Assembly: GCF_029869925.1 (NCBI RefSeq)
Contig: NZ_CP118605.1
Location: forward strand, 1,862,001 to 1,926,000
Origin: Microbulbifer bruguierae
GTDB lineage: Bacteria > Pseudomonadota > Gammaproteobacteria > Pseudomonadales > Cellvibrionaceae
Length of the DNA stretch: 64,000 nucleotides
Reading direction: 5' to 3'
The position numbers and the translations under genes were made by a program. Positions 26,906-36,236 of the stretch are shown in pieces. The number at the start of each line of letters is the position of its first letter. Position 1 is the first letter of the stretch. The notes beneath the pieces were generated by a model. It did no database searches and was not told the origin of the DNA. It saw nothing but the letters and a program-made list of their open reading frames with translations.

Positions 26906-27469
26906 ATGCCGAAAAAAGTAACAGGCTGGGCCATTCCCTTATCCGCCCTATGGCTGTCCGCCTGGGGAATGCTTCCCGCCTACGCAGACACACCATCTTC
27001 GGTACTCGAAGAGCAGTATCAACTGGGAACTGGTGATGTCATCACTATCCGGGTTTTTGGCGAAGACGAGCTGTCCCTGGAAGTACGCCTCAGTGATAGC
27101 GGGGTTATTAACTACCCATTCCTGGGTGAAATCCAGGTAGCCGGTTTCACCGCATCTCTGCTTGAAAAGAAAATCGCTGCCGGCCTGCTCGATGGGTATA
27201 TGGTCAATCCGAGCGTGGAGGTAACGATTAAGGAATACCGCTCCTTTTTTGTGGATGGCGAGGTTAATACACCCGGCAGCTATGCATTCCTTCCCGGGTT
27301 AACCATCAACAAAGCCATCGCGATGGCCAGTGGATTAACGCCTCGGGCTTCTCAGCGCAAGATCATTATCAAGCGCGGTCATGGGGAAAACCAGGAGGTC
27401 ATTGAGGCCGAGATGGATACCAAGCTGTATCCCGGCGACATTATTACCGTCAAGCAGAGCTTTTTCTAA
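26906..27469 (+). CDS. Short Wza-like polysaccharide export protein (OPX family)
   Basis: 187 residues from the ATG at 26906, with AGGA 8 bases upstream; the longer reading frame from 26864 would overlap the barrel gene. Signal peptide MPKKVTGWAIPLSALWLSAWGMLPAYA. Then a polysaccharide-export domain (YQLGTGDVITIRVFGEDELSLEVRLSDSGVINYPFLGEIQVAG) and an SLBB domain (SFFVDGEVNTPGSYAFLPGLTINKAI). There is no lipobox Cys, and it is about half the length of E. coli Wza, lacking the C-terminal helix that forms Wza's own outer-membrane pore. So it is probably a periplasmic ring that needs the neighbouring barrel. Confidence 0.93.
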   Translation: MPKKVTGWAIPLSALWLSAWGMLPAYADTPSSVLEEQYQLGTGDVITIRVFGEDELSLEVRLSDSGVINYPFLGEIQVAGFTASLLEKKIAAGLLDGYMVNPSVEVTIKEYRSFFVDGEVNTPGSYAFLPGLTINKAIAMASGLTPRASQRKIIIKRGHGENQEVIEAEMDTKLYPGDIITVKQSFF

Positions 27470-27480
27470 AGAGAATCTAT

Positions 27481-29742
27481 ATGAACTATCCAAATGGCAA
27501 TAACGATGGTGATGAACCTCTGCTCGACCAGGGGCCGGATCTACAGCGTTTCGGCAAGGTATTGTTCGCTCAGCGATGGATGATCACCGGCCTCACCGTA
27601 GCAATTACCGCAGCAGCAATCGCAGTAATCGCCGCCATTCCGCCGCGCTATCAGGCGACGGCATCGCTGGTTTTCGAGGTGGATCAGGCAAACCCTGTGG
27701 CGGTGGATGAAATCTATGATGCCGGCCCTCAGCGACGGGATTACATCCTGACACAAACGGAAATTCTGCAGTCACGACAGTTGGCAGAACGGGTCATTCA
27801 GCGCCTGGAGCTCATGAAACATCCTGAATTCTCTATCCCAACGTCGCGGGGGCCACTGTCATTTCTCAGTGCCCTTTTTGGCGCTGATACAGCATCTGAA
27901 TCGCCTGCGCCATCTCAGTCGCTTGCCGCAACAACCAGCGCATTTCTCAAACGCCTCACCATTGAACCTGCGAGAAATACCAATCTGGTGCGGATAAAGT
28001 TTGAGGCTGAGTCAGCGGATCTCGCAGCACTTGCAGCGAATACACTGGTGGAAGAATTTGTCGTGGCCCAGTCTGAAGCCAAGGCACAATTTACCAGCCG
28101 GGCCACCTCTTGGCTGAACGAGCGACTGGAGACGCTGCGCGGAAAACTTGAGGTTTCCGAAAACCAGTTGCAAGCGTTTCGGGAAAGTGAAGACCTTGTT
28201 GACATCAGTGGCGTGCGAGGGCTCGCCGAGAGAGACCTGGACGTCATGACGACGCAACTACAGGAAATGCGTCAGGAACTGAAGCGGATCACCAGTGTAC
28301 ATCAACAGTTCGAGACGTTGGCAGGCAACGAGATGGCCCTGGCCAATTTACCCGAAGTCATCGGCAATCCACTCATTCAGGAAATCAAGCGCAACGAAGC
28401 TGCCGCCCAGAGAAATGTTGCTGAACTGGCGCGCCGCTACAAGTCCAAACACCCGGAAATGATTACCGCCCAGAACGAACTGGACATGGTTCGCGAACAG
28501 CTCGCCGCCGAAGTACGCAATTTGGCGGACGCGGTAACAAGCCAATATGAGACCGCGCTCTCCCGCGTGCGCGCGCAAGAACTTGAAGTTGAGCGTGCGA
28601 AACAGAATTACCAGAAGGTGTCACACCAGGAATTTCGTTATCAGGAGTTGGTACGTGAAGTCGAGATAAACCGGCAACTTTACGATACTTTTTTTACTCG
28701 CGTGAATGAGACACGGGAGACCTCAGGCTTCGATATCGCACCCGCCCGTTTCGTGGACGCCGCCGTGGTACCCAATTCCCCGGAGAAGCCGAACAAGAGT
28801 CTACTGGCAGCTGTATCTCTGTTTATGGCGTTGTTCTTTTCCACCGCACTCGCGTTCTTACTGGACATGCTGCGCTTGGGCGTACGCGGCCCAGATGATG
28901 TAGAAATCTCTCTGGGGCAGCAGTTGATCGGTGTTATTCCGGACATGAAAAAGCTCACGGGAATCGATCTTCACCTTCGCACCTTCTTCGATCCGGAACA
29001 GTACGCCTTCGGCGAGGCCATACGTACTTTGCGCACCAGTGTTGTCCTGTCCAGCCTGGCCAAGTCCCGTCGCGTTATCGCTGTGACGTCATCCGTTCCA
29101 GCGGAGGGTAAAACGACAGTCACCGAAAATCTCGGATTCGCACTGGCGCAAGTGGAAAAGGTGCTGCTTGTCGATGCGGACCTGCGCAGACCTGTGGTTG
29201 GCATCGACTTTGAAACCGCCCGGGAACACCCGGGATTGACCAATCTGATCGAAGGCACACATTCGATTGACGAGTGCGTTTATCATGACAGTTACAGCGG
29301 TCTCGATATCATGCCTGCTGGCACCTACTACCGCGACCCGCAAAAACTGCTGGTTTCACCTCAATTTGCGGAAAAAATACACGAACTCTCTGAAATTTAC
29401 GATCGCGTCATCATCGATACACCACCGGTAAAAGCGGTGAGCGATGCACTGATCATCTCCCGCGTTTCGGATGCGCTGCTGTATGTGGTCAAATATGATT
29501 CCACCAAGAAACGCATTGTCAAAAAGGGAATAGACCGCTTTATTCAGATTGGAACCCAGGTCGACGGCGTTGTATTGACTCATGCAGATGTAGGTAAGGA
29601 CTCTATCTACTCTGATGAGTATTACGGTTATGAATACTACATGACCCCGAAATACGAGATGGCTCGTTCTGAGAAATCGGAGAAGAAATCGGATCCGGAA
29701 CTCAAGAATCCAGAGTTGGAAACCGCAGACGATCAACACTGA
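27481..29742 (+). CDS. Wzc-like chain-length regulator and bacterial tyrosine autokinase
   Basis: 753 residues. N-terminal Wzz domain with membrane helix ~35-57 (ITGLTVAITAAAIAVIAAIPP), long periplasmic coiled coil ~200-420, second helix ~440-462 (SLLAAVSLFMALFFSTALAFLLDM), then a cytoplasmic BY-kinase: Walker A VPAEGKTTVTENL ~537-548, Walker A' VLLVDADLRRP ~562, Walker B RVIIDTPP ~643. The C-terminal tail carries a tyrosine cluster (DEYYGYEYYMTPKYE, ~709-726) for autophosphorylation. Controls polymer length and export together with the Wza-like protein 11 bases upstream. No partner phosphatase gene (Wzb-like) is in the window. Confidence 0.95.
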   Translation: MNYPNGNNDGDEPLLDQGPDLQRFGKVLFAQRWMITGLTVAITAAAIAVIAAIPPRYQATASLVFEVDQANPVAVDEIYDAGPQRRDYILTQTEILQSRQLAERVIQRLELMKHPEFSIPTSRGPLSFLSALFGADTASESPAPSQSLAATTSAFLKRLTIEPARNTNLVRIKFEAESADLAALAANTLVEEFVVAQSEAKAQFTSRATSWLNERLETLRGKLEVSENQLQAFRESEDLVDISGVRGLAERDLDVMTTQLQEMRQELKRITSVHQQFETLAGNEMALANLPEVIGNPLIQEIKRNEAAAQRNVAELARRYKSKHPEMITAQNELDMVREQLAAEVRNLADAVTSQYETALSRVRAQELEVERAKQNYQKVSHQEFRYQELVREVEINRQLYDTFFTRVNETRETSGFDIAPARFVDAAVVPNSPEKPNKSLLAAVSLFMALFFSTALAFLLDMLRLGVRGPDDVEISLGQQLIGVIPDMKKLTGIDLHLRTFFDPEQYAFGEAIRTLRTSVVLSSLAKSRRVIAVTSSVPAEGKTTVTENLGFALAQVEKVLLVDADLRRPVVGIDFETAREHPGLTNLIEGTHSIDECVYHDSYSGLDIMPAGTYYRDPQKLLVSPQFAEKIHELSEIYDRVIIDTPPVKAVSDALIISRVSDALLYVVKYDSTKKRIVKKGIDRFIQIGTQVDGVVLTHADVGKDSIYSDEYYGYEYYMTPKYEMARSEKSEKKSDPELKNPELETADDQH

Positions 29743-29761
29743 TCGCAACACATGACCAGAT

Positions 29762-29808
29762 CAGGCTGCGCCCTTACTTCACGCAAGTTGAGGCAAGGGC
29801 GCAGCCTG
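29762..29808 (+). terminator. Strong hairpin after the Wzc-like gene
   Basis: CAGGCTGCGCCCTT (29762-29775) and AAGGGCGCAGCCTG (29795-29808) form a perfect 14-base stem with a 19-base loop that itself contains CTT/AAG. It begins 19 bases after the stop. No U-tract follows on either strand, so it may slow or stop polymerase or protect the mRNA 3' end. Confidence 0.65.
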
Positions 29809-30257
29809 TTCAGCTGCAGCGCAATACCCACTACTCGCTACAGAGGATATTTATCCAAATATCACCCACTCGCGATTTCAGAAAATATTGTCACACACCT
29901 TCCTGGCCTGAAAAATATCGTTTTCATTTATTCATATTTCTCCTGAGTAAAACCATAAATTTCCTGAACCGAGAAATACATACCTTCAATTTCCAGCCAA
30001 CCCCTATCAGGTTCCTCCGACAGCTTAAAACTACCCATATTACAGGCCTATTATGACCACAAAGACCCTGCTCTTTGAAATTTAAAATATGGGCATATTT
30101 TACAACCGGTAAACGGACTTTTCCCGGGCCTCCAGATCCTCACCCAACTATAAATAAAAAAGCAGTTTTGAATTAATTTCTCGATCAAAAGTTGTAAAGA
30201 AAATTCAGCCGAGACTGTATTTACCCTTAAAGTCAGCCGAATTCAGAGAAACGGACT
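29809..30257 (+). other. Long A/T-rich intergenic region before wecB
   Basis: About 450 bases, markedly richer in A/T than the surrounding genes and with no credible gene on either strand. The best plus-strand promoter candidate is TTGTAA (30192-30197), 18-base spacer, TGTATT (30216-30221), only four matches of six in each box. ACGGACT directly before the wecB ATG gives little ribosome-binding signal. The composition suits a regulated promoter or silencer-protein target. Confidence 0.5.
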
Positions 30258-31391
30258 ATGCGAGTATTGGTAGTTTTTGGAACTCGTCCGGAGGCCATCA
30301 AAATGGCTTCTCTAGTAAAATCTTTGCACCGCGATCCCCGCTTTGAGGTGCGCATCTGTGTCACCGGCCAACACAGAGAAATGCTTGATCAGGTATTGGC
30401 GTTGTTCAGGATTACTCCAGATTACGACCTGAATGTCATGGAGTCCGACCAGGATCTCTTCCAGCTGACTTCACGTATTCTTTTGCGCATGCGCGACGTA
30501 CTGAATGACTGGCGACCGGATCGTGTGATCGTGCATGGAGATACCACAACCACGATGGCTGCGGCACTTTCTGCGTACTATTGCAAGATCCCGGTCGCGC
30601 ATGTGGAGGCCGGATTGCGCACCGGTGATATCTACAGCCCCTGGCCTGAGGAAATCAACCGTAAGCTGACTGGTGCAATAGCCCATCATCACTTCGCACC
30701 CACTGCACTTTCACGGCAAAACCTGCTTAACGAAGCCATTCCCGCGGAACGGATCTCAGTAACCGGCAACACCATTATCGACGCGCTGATCGATGTAGTC
30801 CGCCAGATCGAGACCGACGACCGGTTGAGCGCAGATCTGGAAGCGGAATTTCCATTTCTGGATCCCGAGCGGAAGATTGTTCTGGTGACCGGCCACCGTC
30901 GAGAAAATTTTGGCTCAGGTATGGAGAATATCTGCCGTGCAATTCGCGAACTCGCCGCGCGGCCGGATATACAGTTTGTCTACCCGGTACACCTCAATCC
31001 CCGTGTCCGTGAGCCGGTAACCCGGATACTTGGCGGTCTCGACAATGTGCACCTGATCAGCCCGCTCACCTATCTTCCGTTTGTCTACCTCATGCACCGT
31101 GCTTACCTGATCCTTACGGATTCCGGTGGTATTCAGGAAGAGGCGCCCTCTCTGGGCAAGCCAGTGCTGGTTATGCGCGATATAACCGAACGGCCCGAAG
31201 GGGTACGCGCAGGTACAGCAAAACTGGTTGGAGCCAATTGTAAAAATATCGTTGCCGGCGTCACCACATTACTCGACGACAGCTTCGCCTATGCCGCCAT
31301 GAGTTGTGCACAAAATCCTTATGGTGACGGTTTTGCCTGCGAGAAAATCATCAGAGGTATTATTCAGGATGTCCAGGAAATTGCCGTATAG
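30258..31391 (+). CDS. wecB: UDP-N-acetylglucosamine 2-epimerase (non-hydrolysing)
   Basis: 377 residues, the same length as E. coli WecB. N-terminal [18 protein letters not shown], central [12 protein letters not shown] and [15 protein letters not shown]-terminal [32 protein letters not shown] and AGTAKLVG are the family's nucleotide- and sugar-binding blocks. It interconverts UDP-GlcNAc and UDP-ManNAc in the cytoplasm. The next gene, wecC, overlaps its end by 23 bases, so the pair should make UDP-ManNAcA for the polymer. Confidence 0.96.
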   Translation: MRVLVVFGTRPEAIKMASLVKSLHRDPRFEVRICVTGQHREMLDQVLALFRITPDYDLNVMESDQDLFQLTSRILLRMRDVLNDWRPDRVIVHGDTTTTMAAALSAYYCKIPVAHVEAGLRTGDIYSPWPEEINRKLTGAIAHHHFAPTALSRQNLLNEAIPAERISVTGNTIIDALIDVVRQIETDDRLSADLEAEFPFLDPERKIVLVTGHRRENFGSGMENICRAIRELAARPDIQFVYPVHLNPRVREPVTRILGGLDNVHLISPLTYLPFVYLMHRAYLILTDSGGIQEEAPSLGKPVLVMRDITERPEGVRAGTAKLVGANCKNIVAGVTTLLDDSFAYAAMSCAQNPYGDGFACEKIIRGIIQDVQEIAV

Positions 31392-32706
31392 CCGTGTATC
31401 CGTTGTCGGCCTCGGCTATATAGGATTACCTACAGCCGCCGTATTGGCTGCTCACGGTATCGATGTCATCGGTGTCGACATTAGTAAGGAGGCGGTGAAT
31501 GCGATCAACGCCGGTCGTATTCATATTGTTGAACCCGGCCTGGCGGCACTGGTACAAAGGGCGGTAGGTGCCGGTTTGTTGCGGGCCGCAGAAAAGCCCG
31601 AAGCAGCGGAAGTATTTGTGATTGCGGTGCCTACGCCGTTTTTGCAAGACACGGCGGGAGCTACCCCCACGCCGGACCTGAACTACATTCGCGCTGCCGC
31701 GGAGTCCATTGCGCCGGTACTGAAGCCCGGTGACCTGGTGATACTCGAATCCACTTCTCCCGTGGGTACCACGGAGCAAATGTCGCAGTGGTTGCAGAGT
31801 GCGCGCGGCGACCTGGTCTTCCCTCAACGGGATACAAATTCCCCGGTTGATATCCACATTGCGCACTGTCCCGAGCGGGTCCTTCCGGGTCGCGTGCTGG
31901 AAGAACTGGTGGAAAACGACCGTATTGTGGGAGGCCTCAGTGCTGCCTGCAGCGACGCTGCGGTAGCGTTCTATCGGCGCTTTGTACGAGGTAACTGTAT
32001 CGTCACCGATGCGCGCACTGCCGAGTTGACCAAACTCACGGAAAACGCGTTTCGCGATACCAATATCGCCTTCGCCAACGAAATGGCGTTGATCTGCAAT
32101 CATCTCAATATCGATGTGTGGGAGTTGATTCGCCTGGCCAACCGCCACCCCCGGGTCGACATCCTCAACCCGGGCCCGGGAGTCGGCGGTCACTGTATCG
32201 CGGTGGACCCCTGGTTTATCGTCAGCAGCGCTCCGGAACAGGCACAACTGATCAAGCAGGCCCGCACCGTCAATGACACCCGTCCGACGTACATCGTAGA
32301 ACAGGTCCAGCGCGTCGTTCACAGCCTGAAAAACCCGGTCATCGCCTGCCTGGGACTGGCATTCAAACCGGATATCGACGATCTGCGGGAAAGCCCCGCG
32401 ATGCAGATCACACTGCAGCTCGCTAAAACGCTTTGCTGCGAGTTACTCGCAGTAGAACCTAATATCCACTGCCTGCCCCGGACACTCGTTGAATTGGCGG
32501 TGGAGTTTGCCGATCTGGATAGCGCCCTAGCCCGGGCGGATGTGGTGGTCATCCTGGTGGACCACAAAGAGTTTCTCCAGCTCAACACCACACATTTTTC
32601 TCACAAGAGCGTTATTGATACCCGCGGCCTGCTGCCGCGTCTGGATAACGGTGAAAGAGGCGAGCCACAACGTGGAAGCCGCGGGCTGCTTACAGACACG
32701 GTGTAA
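31369..32706 (+). CDS. wecC: UDP-N-acetyl-D-mannosamine dehydrogenase
   Basis: 445 residues from the ATG at 31369 (AGAGGT about 10 bases upstream); the longer frame from 31306 adds only out-of-family residues. [21 protein letters not shown] is the NAD-binding Rossmann loop; [36 protein letters not shown] and [15 protein letters not shown] (catalytic Cys in GGHC) identify a UDP-sugar dehydrogenase of the WecC/WbpA group; [18 protein letters not shown] follows. With WecB upstream, oxidation of UDP-ManNAc to UDP-ManNAcA is the most likely reaction, although WbpA-like use of UDP-GlcNAc cannot be excluded from sequence alone. Confidence 0.93.
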   Translation: MSRKLPYSRVSVVGLGYIGLPTAAVLAAHGIDVIGVDISKEAVNAINAGRIHIVEPGLAALVQRAVGAGLLRAAEKPEAAEVFVIAVPTPFLQDTAGATPTPDLNYIRAAAESIAPVLKPGDLVILESTSPVGTTEQMSQWLQSARGDLVFPQRDTNSPVDIHIAHCPERVLPGRVLEELVENDRIVGGLSAACSDAAVAFYRRFVRGNCIVTDARTAELTKLTENAFRDTNIAFANEMALICNHLNIDVWELIRLANRHPRVDILNPGPGVGGHCIAVDPWFIVSSAPEQAQLIKQARTVNDTRPTYIVEQVQRVVHSLKNPVIACLGLAFKPDIDDLRESPAMQITLQLAKTLCCELLAVEPNIHCLPRTLVELAVEFADLDSALARADVVVILVDHKEFLQLNTTHFSHKSVIDTRGLLPRLDNGERGEPQRGSRGLLTDTV

Positions 32707-32708
32707 GC

Positions 32709-33734
32709 ATGCGCACGTTACTTACGTTCGACTACGAGCTTTTTTTCGGCAAACGCACCGGCACACCACAAGCCTGCCTGTTCACGCCCTGTGAGCATCT
32801 GCTCAAGGTACTCGATGAATTTTCCGCGAAGGCAGTATTTTTCGTCGATGCCAGTTATCTGGCGCGGATACGCGACTACAGCGTGCAATCCGCGCAGCTT
32901 GAACGCGACTATGCGGCGGTGGTTGCGCATATTCGCCAGCTCGAACACAGCGGCCATCAGATACAGCTGCATATCCACCCGCACTGGTTCGATTCCTGGC
33001 ACGATGGCAACCGCTGGCATATGGTGACCGACCGCTACCGGCTGGCGCAGTGGCCGACCGCAGAGAGAGAGTCGCTGATCACTCGCTGTACCACGGAGCT
33101 TAACCGTCACCTCGCCAACAAGGTCTTCACATTTCGCGCCGGCGGCTGGTGTCTGCAACCCTTTTCCGCGATCGCAGAAGCACTGTGGACAAACGGCATC
33201 CGTATAGATAGCTCGGTATTCCACGGCGGCCATGCGGAATCGGGGACACATTATTGGGATTTCCGCAGCGCGCCAGCCTCTGGCTGCTGGAGCTTTGGCG
33301 ACGATCCCTGCCAACCCGACCCCACCGGCACCTTCACTGAACTGGCAATTTCTTCCCTGCGCATATCGCCATTGTTCTATTGGCACCTGGCCTTCAACCG
33401 CGTGTTCGGCGAGCGACAAGACCATGCTCGCTTCGGCGACGGCGACCCTATAGAAAACGGTTACGGGAACCTGCTGCGCCTGTTAACACGTTCTTCTCAT
33501 ATGGCGGTGTCCGTTGACGGCTACAAAGCCACGCTGTTGCGCACGGCATTTCGCCAGGCTCAACGCAAAGGCTGCAGCCACTTTACGGTCATGGGACATC
33601 CCAAATCACTTTCCCCCTACTCACTGCAACATCTGCGAGCCTGGCTCGGCGATCTTTATCGCCATGGCGGTCAACTCGAGGGTTACCCACTACCCACTCC
33701 GGTTAAGCGGGAGCGGGCAACTACTGCAAGCTGA
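32709..33734 (+). CDS. NodB-like polysaccharide deacetylase family protein (WbmS-like)
   Basis: 341 residues. TFDYELFFGKRTGTP at the N-terminus has the catalytic Asp of carbohydrate-esterase-4 folds, and HQIQLHIHPHWFDS (about residues 83-96) has the paired His that bind the metal. FRAGGWCLQP (~140) is the usual third motif. There is no signal peptide, so it probably acts in the cytoplasm on lipid-linked or nucleotide sugars, as proposed for WbmS-type proteins in O-antigen loci, making an amino sugar with a free amine. Starts two bases after wecC. A free amine made here could be the acceptor for an acyl or aminoacyl group. Confidence 0.82.
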   Translation: MRTLLTFDYELFFGKRTGTPQACLFTPCEHLLKVLDEFSAKAVFFVDASYLARIRDYSVQSAQLERDYAAVVAHIRQLEHSGHQIQLHIHPHWFDSWHDGNRWHMVTDRYRLAQWPTAERESLITRCTTELNRHLANKVFTFRAGGWCLQPFSAIAEALWTNGIRIDSSVFHGGHAESGTHYWDFRSAPASGCWSFGDDPCQPDPTGTFTELAISSLRISPLFYWHLAFNRVFGERQDHARFGDGDPIENGYGNLLRLLTRSSHMAVSVDGYKATLLRTAFRQAQRKGCSHFTVMGHPKSLSPYSLQHLRAWLGDLYRHGGQLEGYPLPTPVKRERATTAS

Positions 33735-33750
33735 CCATAGGTATCAAAAC

Positions 33751-34506
33751 ATGCGCAGAATCGAATTCCTGGGTGTACCCATGGATGTGGCATCCATACA
33801 GGAAACTGTGGCGCTGGTAGCGGACAAAATGGGCCACAGCCGCTTCACCCAACATGTCGTGGTGAACGTGGCCAAGCTTGTTCACATGCAACGGGACCAG
33901 GCACTGTCAGCCTCGGTAAAAGCCTGTGATCTGATCAATATTGATGGCATGGGCGTGGTATGGGGGGCCCGATTTCTCGGTCATGAGGTGCCTGAGCGAG
34001 TGGCCGGGATCGACCTGTTTTACGCGCTGCTGGAGATGAGCGCAGCGCGCGGGTTCCCGGTGTATTTTCTCGGTGCCCGTGAAGATGTCGTAGCGCAGGC
34101 CGTGGCGAAAATGAAATTGCGACATCCCAACCTTATGGTCGCCGGCTGGCATCATGGCTATTTCTGGCAGGATGAGGCTGCAGTTGTGGAAAAAATTCGC
34201 CACTCCGGTGCTCGCCTGCTATTTGTCGCCATCACCTCACCGCGCAAGGAAAACTTCATTCACCGCTGGCGCGATGTATTGGGAGTCGACTTCGTTATGG
34301 GTGTAGGCGGAACCTTCGATGTCGTAGCCGGCAAGGTCAAGCGCGCCCCGGTATGGGCACAGCGCGCCGGGCTCGAGTGGCTCTACCGTATGCTACAGGA
34401 GCCGCGGCGTATGTGGCGCAGGTATCTGTACACCAACAGCGCGTTTGCCTGGCTGCTATTGCGGGAAAAACTTCGCGGCGGGTTTCGCCGCAATACATTG
34501 CGCTGA
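33751..34506 (+). CDS. WecG/TagA/CpsF family glycosyltransferase
   Basis: 251 residues from the ATG at 33751; the upstream frame is the tail of the deacetylase gene. IEFLGVPMDVASIQETVALV, HVVVNVAKLVHMQRD, DLINIDGMGVVWGARFLG, VAGIDLFYALLE, PVYFLGARE, VAITSPRKENFIHRW and VMGVGGTFDVVAGKVKRAPVWAQRAGLEWLYRMLQEPRR are the ordered blocks of GT26. E. coli WecG adds ManNAcA to GlcNAc-PP-undecaprenol; given WecB and WecC upstream, ManNAcA transfer is likely here too. Last gene of the polysaccharide locus. Confidence 0.92.
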   Translation: MRRIEFLGVPMDVASIQETVALVADKMGHSRFTQHVVVNVAKLVHMQRDQALSASVKACDLINIDGMGVVWGARFLGHEVPERVAGIDLFYALLEMSAARGFPVYFLGAREDVVAQAVAKMKLRHPNLMVAGWHHGYFWQDEAAVVEKIRHSGARLLFVAITSPRKENFIHRWRDVLGVDFVMGVGGTFDVVAGKVKRAPVWAQRAGLEWLYRMLQEPRRMWRRYLYTNSAFAWLLLREKLRGGFRRNTLR

Positions 34507-34701
34507 GCAAGGCATATCCCCACAGGAGCTATTGCTTCTGTGCAATTCCCTCTCCGGCGCTATGGAATCTTCCGGCGCACTCCGCTCGCAATCCTGTGCA
34601 GCGCCTTATTTCCAACTGTGGCACCAACTCGGATAGACTGGGCGCACCGAAATTTCAGCCGCACCAGCACAACATCTGGTACGGAAGGTGGAGTCGTAAA
34701 G

Positions 34702-35460
34702 GTGGCCAGAACATTTATCGACATCAATTGCGATCTGGGAGAGGGAAAATCCGCTGAGGATTGCGCCCGCGATGCACGCATCATGCCGTTTATTTCTCGT
34801 TGCAGTATCGCCTGTGGCGGGCACGCGGGTAACGCCGAGACCATTGACCTCTCCCTGCAAAATGCCAAGCGTCACCGTCTCGCGATCGGCGCACATCCAG
34901 GCTATACGGATCCGGAAAACTTTGGCCGCAAAAGTCTGGCGATCGACACCAGCGATCTGCTCAAAAGCGTGTTCGACCAGATTGAAGTACTGCAACGGGC
35001 GGCGGACCGACACGCCGTAGAATTAAGCCACGTGAAACTGCACGGCGCGCTCTACAACGATGCGGAAGCGGATTCTGAGCTGGCAGATGCACTGGTGCGC
35101 ATGATCCATTCCGAATTCCCCCAACTTCGTATCCTGGGGTTGGCGAATGCGGCTGTGGAAGCAAGTGCCCGGTGTATTGGACACCCCTTTTTACGGGAGG
35201 GTTTTATGGATCGCCGCTACCTGAATGACCACCAGTTGGCGCCGAGAAACAGGCCGGGAGCTGTAATCGCGGAATTTTCCCTGTGCCTGCAACAAACCCT
35301 AAGCCTGATACGCGGTAACGAGTTTTATTCTATTGATCATCAGCCACTGACATTTACTACCGACAGCATATGTCTGCACGGCGACAATCCCCACGCTGAA
35401 ACCATAGCCCGCGATCTCCAGCGCGCGCTGCGCCATGCGAGCATCGAAATACGATCATGA
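34702..35460 (+). CDS. pxpA: 5-oxoprolinase subunit A (LamB/YcsF family)
   Basis: 252 residues from a GTG at 34702 (GGTGGAG about 10 bases upstream), giving the family's usual VARTFIDINCDLGEG start; in-frame upstream codons from 34540 are not conserved-looking. ISIACGGHAGN is represented by SIACGGHAGNAETI; IGAHPGYTDPENFGRK, VKLHGALYND and EGFMDRRYLNDHQLAPR follow in family order. PxpA acts with PxpB and PxpC to split 5-oxoproline (pyroglutamate) to glutamate using ATP. Probably starts its own operon; the 195-base gap after the WecG-like gene has no terminator that I can see. Confidence 0.95.
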   Translation: MARTFIDINCDLGEGKSAEDCARDARIMPFISRCSIACGGHAGNAETIDLSLQNAKRHRLAIGAHPGYTDPENFGRKSLAIDTSDLLKSVFDQIEVLQRAADRHAVELSHVKLHGALYNDAEADSELADALVRMIHSEFPQLRILGLANAAVEASARCIGHPFLREGFMDRRYLNDHQLAPRNRPGAVIAEFSLCLQQTLSLIRGNEFYSIDHQPLTFTTDSICLHGDNPHAETIARDLQRALRHASIEIRS

Positions 35461-36236
35461 CTCCACCCTATTTTCTGCGCGACAACGGCGATACCGCACT
35501 GGATATCTGTTTCAGCGCGGAACCCAGCGAAGACCTGAGCAAACTCATTATCGGCCTGGAAGCCTTTCTTGGCTCCGCCAAGCAGCGGGAACACTCGCCG
35601 GAAATTCTCGAGATGATCCCCGCCTACCAGTGTCTCACCGTGTGTTATTCACCACTGTTTGGCCAACAGCAAGCTCAACCATCCGCCGCGACCATTCACG
35701 ATAAACTGCAGCGCGCAGTGGGCGAATTTCTTGAGGAGCGACAAGTCGACCCCACTCCATACAGTCAACGTGCGTCTGAACTGGTGCGAATCCCGGTTTG
35801 TTACGAGGATACATTTGCGCCTGACATGGCCCAGGTGTGCGAATACACCGGCCTCGACCGGCAGACAGTAATCGAGCGTCACACCAGCCGGTCCTATCTG
35901 GTACATATGCTTGGCTTCACACCCGGCTTTCTTTATCTCGGCGGACTGGATGAGAGTATCGCCTGCCCGCGTAAAGCCACCCCCTCATTGCGGGTGGCGG
36001 CAGGATCCGTAGGAATTGGTGGGCAACAGACCGGTATTTATCCACAGTCGACGCCCGGCGGCTGGCAGATCATTGGGCGTACGCCGTTGAAGCTGTTCCA
36101 ACCGGAAAAGACCTTCCCATTTATCGCGCACCCCCTGGACCGAGTGCAATTTTTTGCCATATCGGCGCATGAATTCCTGATCCTTGAACAGAATCAGGAA
36201 AATACGACTTCCGATCAGACGCGGGGGCCTGCTTGA
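35457..36236 (+). CDS. pxpB: 5-oxoprolinase subunit B (KipI-like)
   Basis: 259 residues. YQCLTVCYSPL, RIPVCYEDTFAPDMAQV, HTSRSYLVHMLGFTPGFLYLGGLDESIACPRKATPSLRVAAGSVGIGGQQTGIYPQSTPGGWQIIGRTPLKLF in sequence are the allophanate-hydrolase-subunit-1 domain; these blocks are given here piecewise and are all intact. It overlaps pxpA by four bases (ATGA) and pxpC by four (TTGA), so the three are translationally coupled. Older annotation calls this family a KinA inhibitor, but the adjacent pxpA and pxpC point to 5-oxoprolinase. Confidence 0.94.
   Translation: MTPPYFLRDNGDTALDICFSAEPSEDLSKLIIGLEAFLGSAKQREHSPEILEMIPAYQCLTVCYSPLFGQQQAQPSAATIHDKLQRAVGEFLEERQVDPTPYSQRASELVRIPVCYEDTFAPDMAQVCEYTGLDRQTVIERHTSRSYLVHMLGFTPGFLYLGGLDESIACPRKATPSLRVAAGSVGIGGQQTGIYPQSTPGGWQIIGRTPLKLFQPEKTFPFIAHPLDRVQFFAISAHEFLILEQNQENTTSDQTRGPA

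Noticed and set aside
23533..27469. Exosortase/PEP-CTERM system suggested by VanZ-like and barrel genes
   Set aside because: No exosortase and no PEP-CTERM substrate was found in the window.
31959..31970. RfaH ops-like GCGGTAGCGT
   Set aside because: It lies in the middle of the wecC coding sequence and not in a leader, so it is most likely chance.
34619..34640. Sigma-54-like TGGCAC before pxpA
   Set aside because: The -12 TTGC element is absent at the required spacing.
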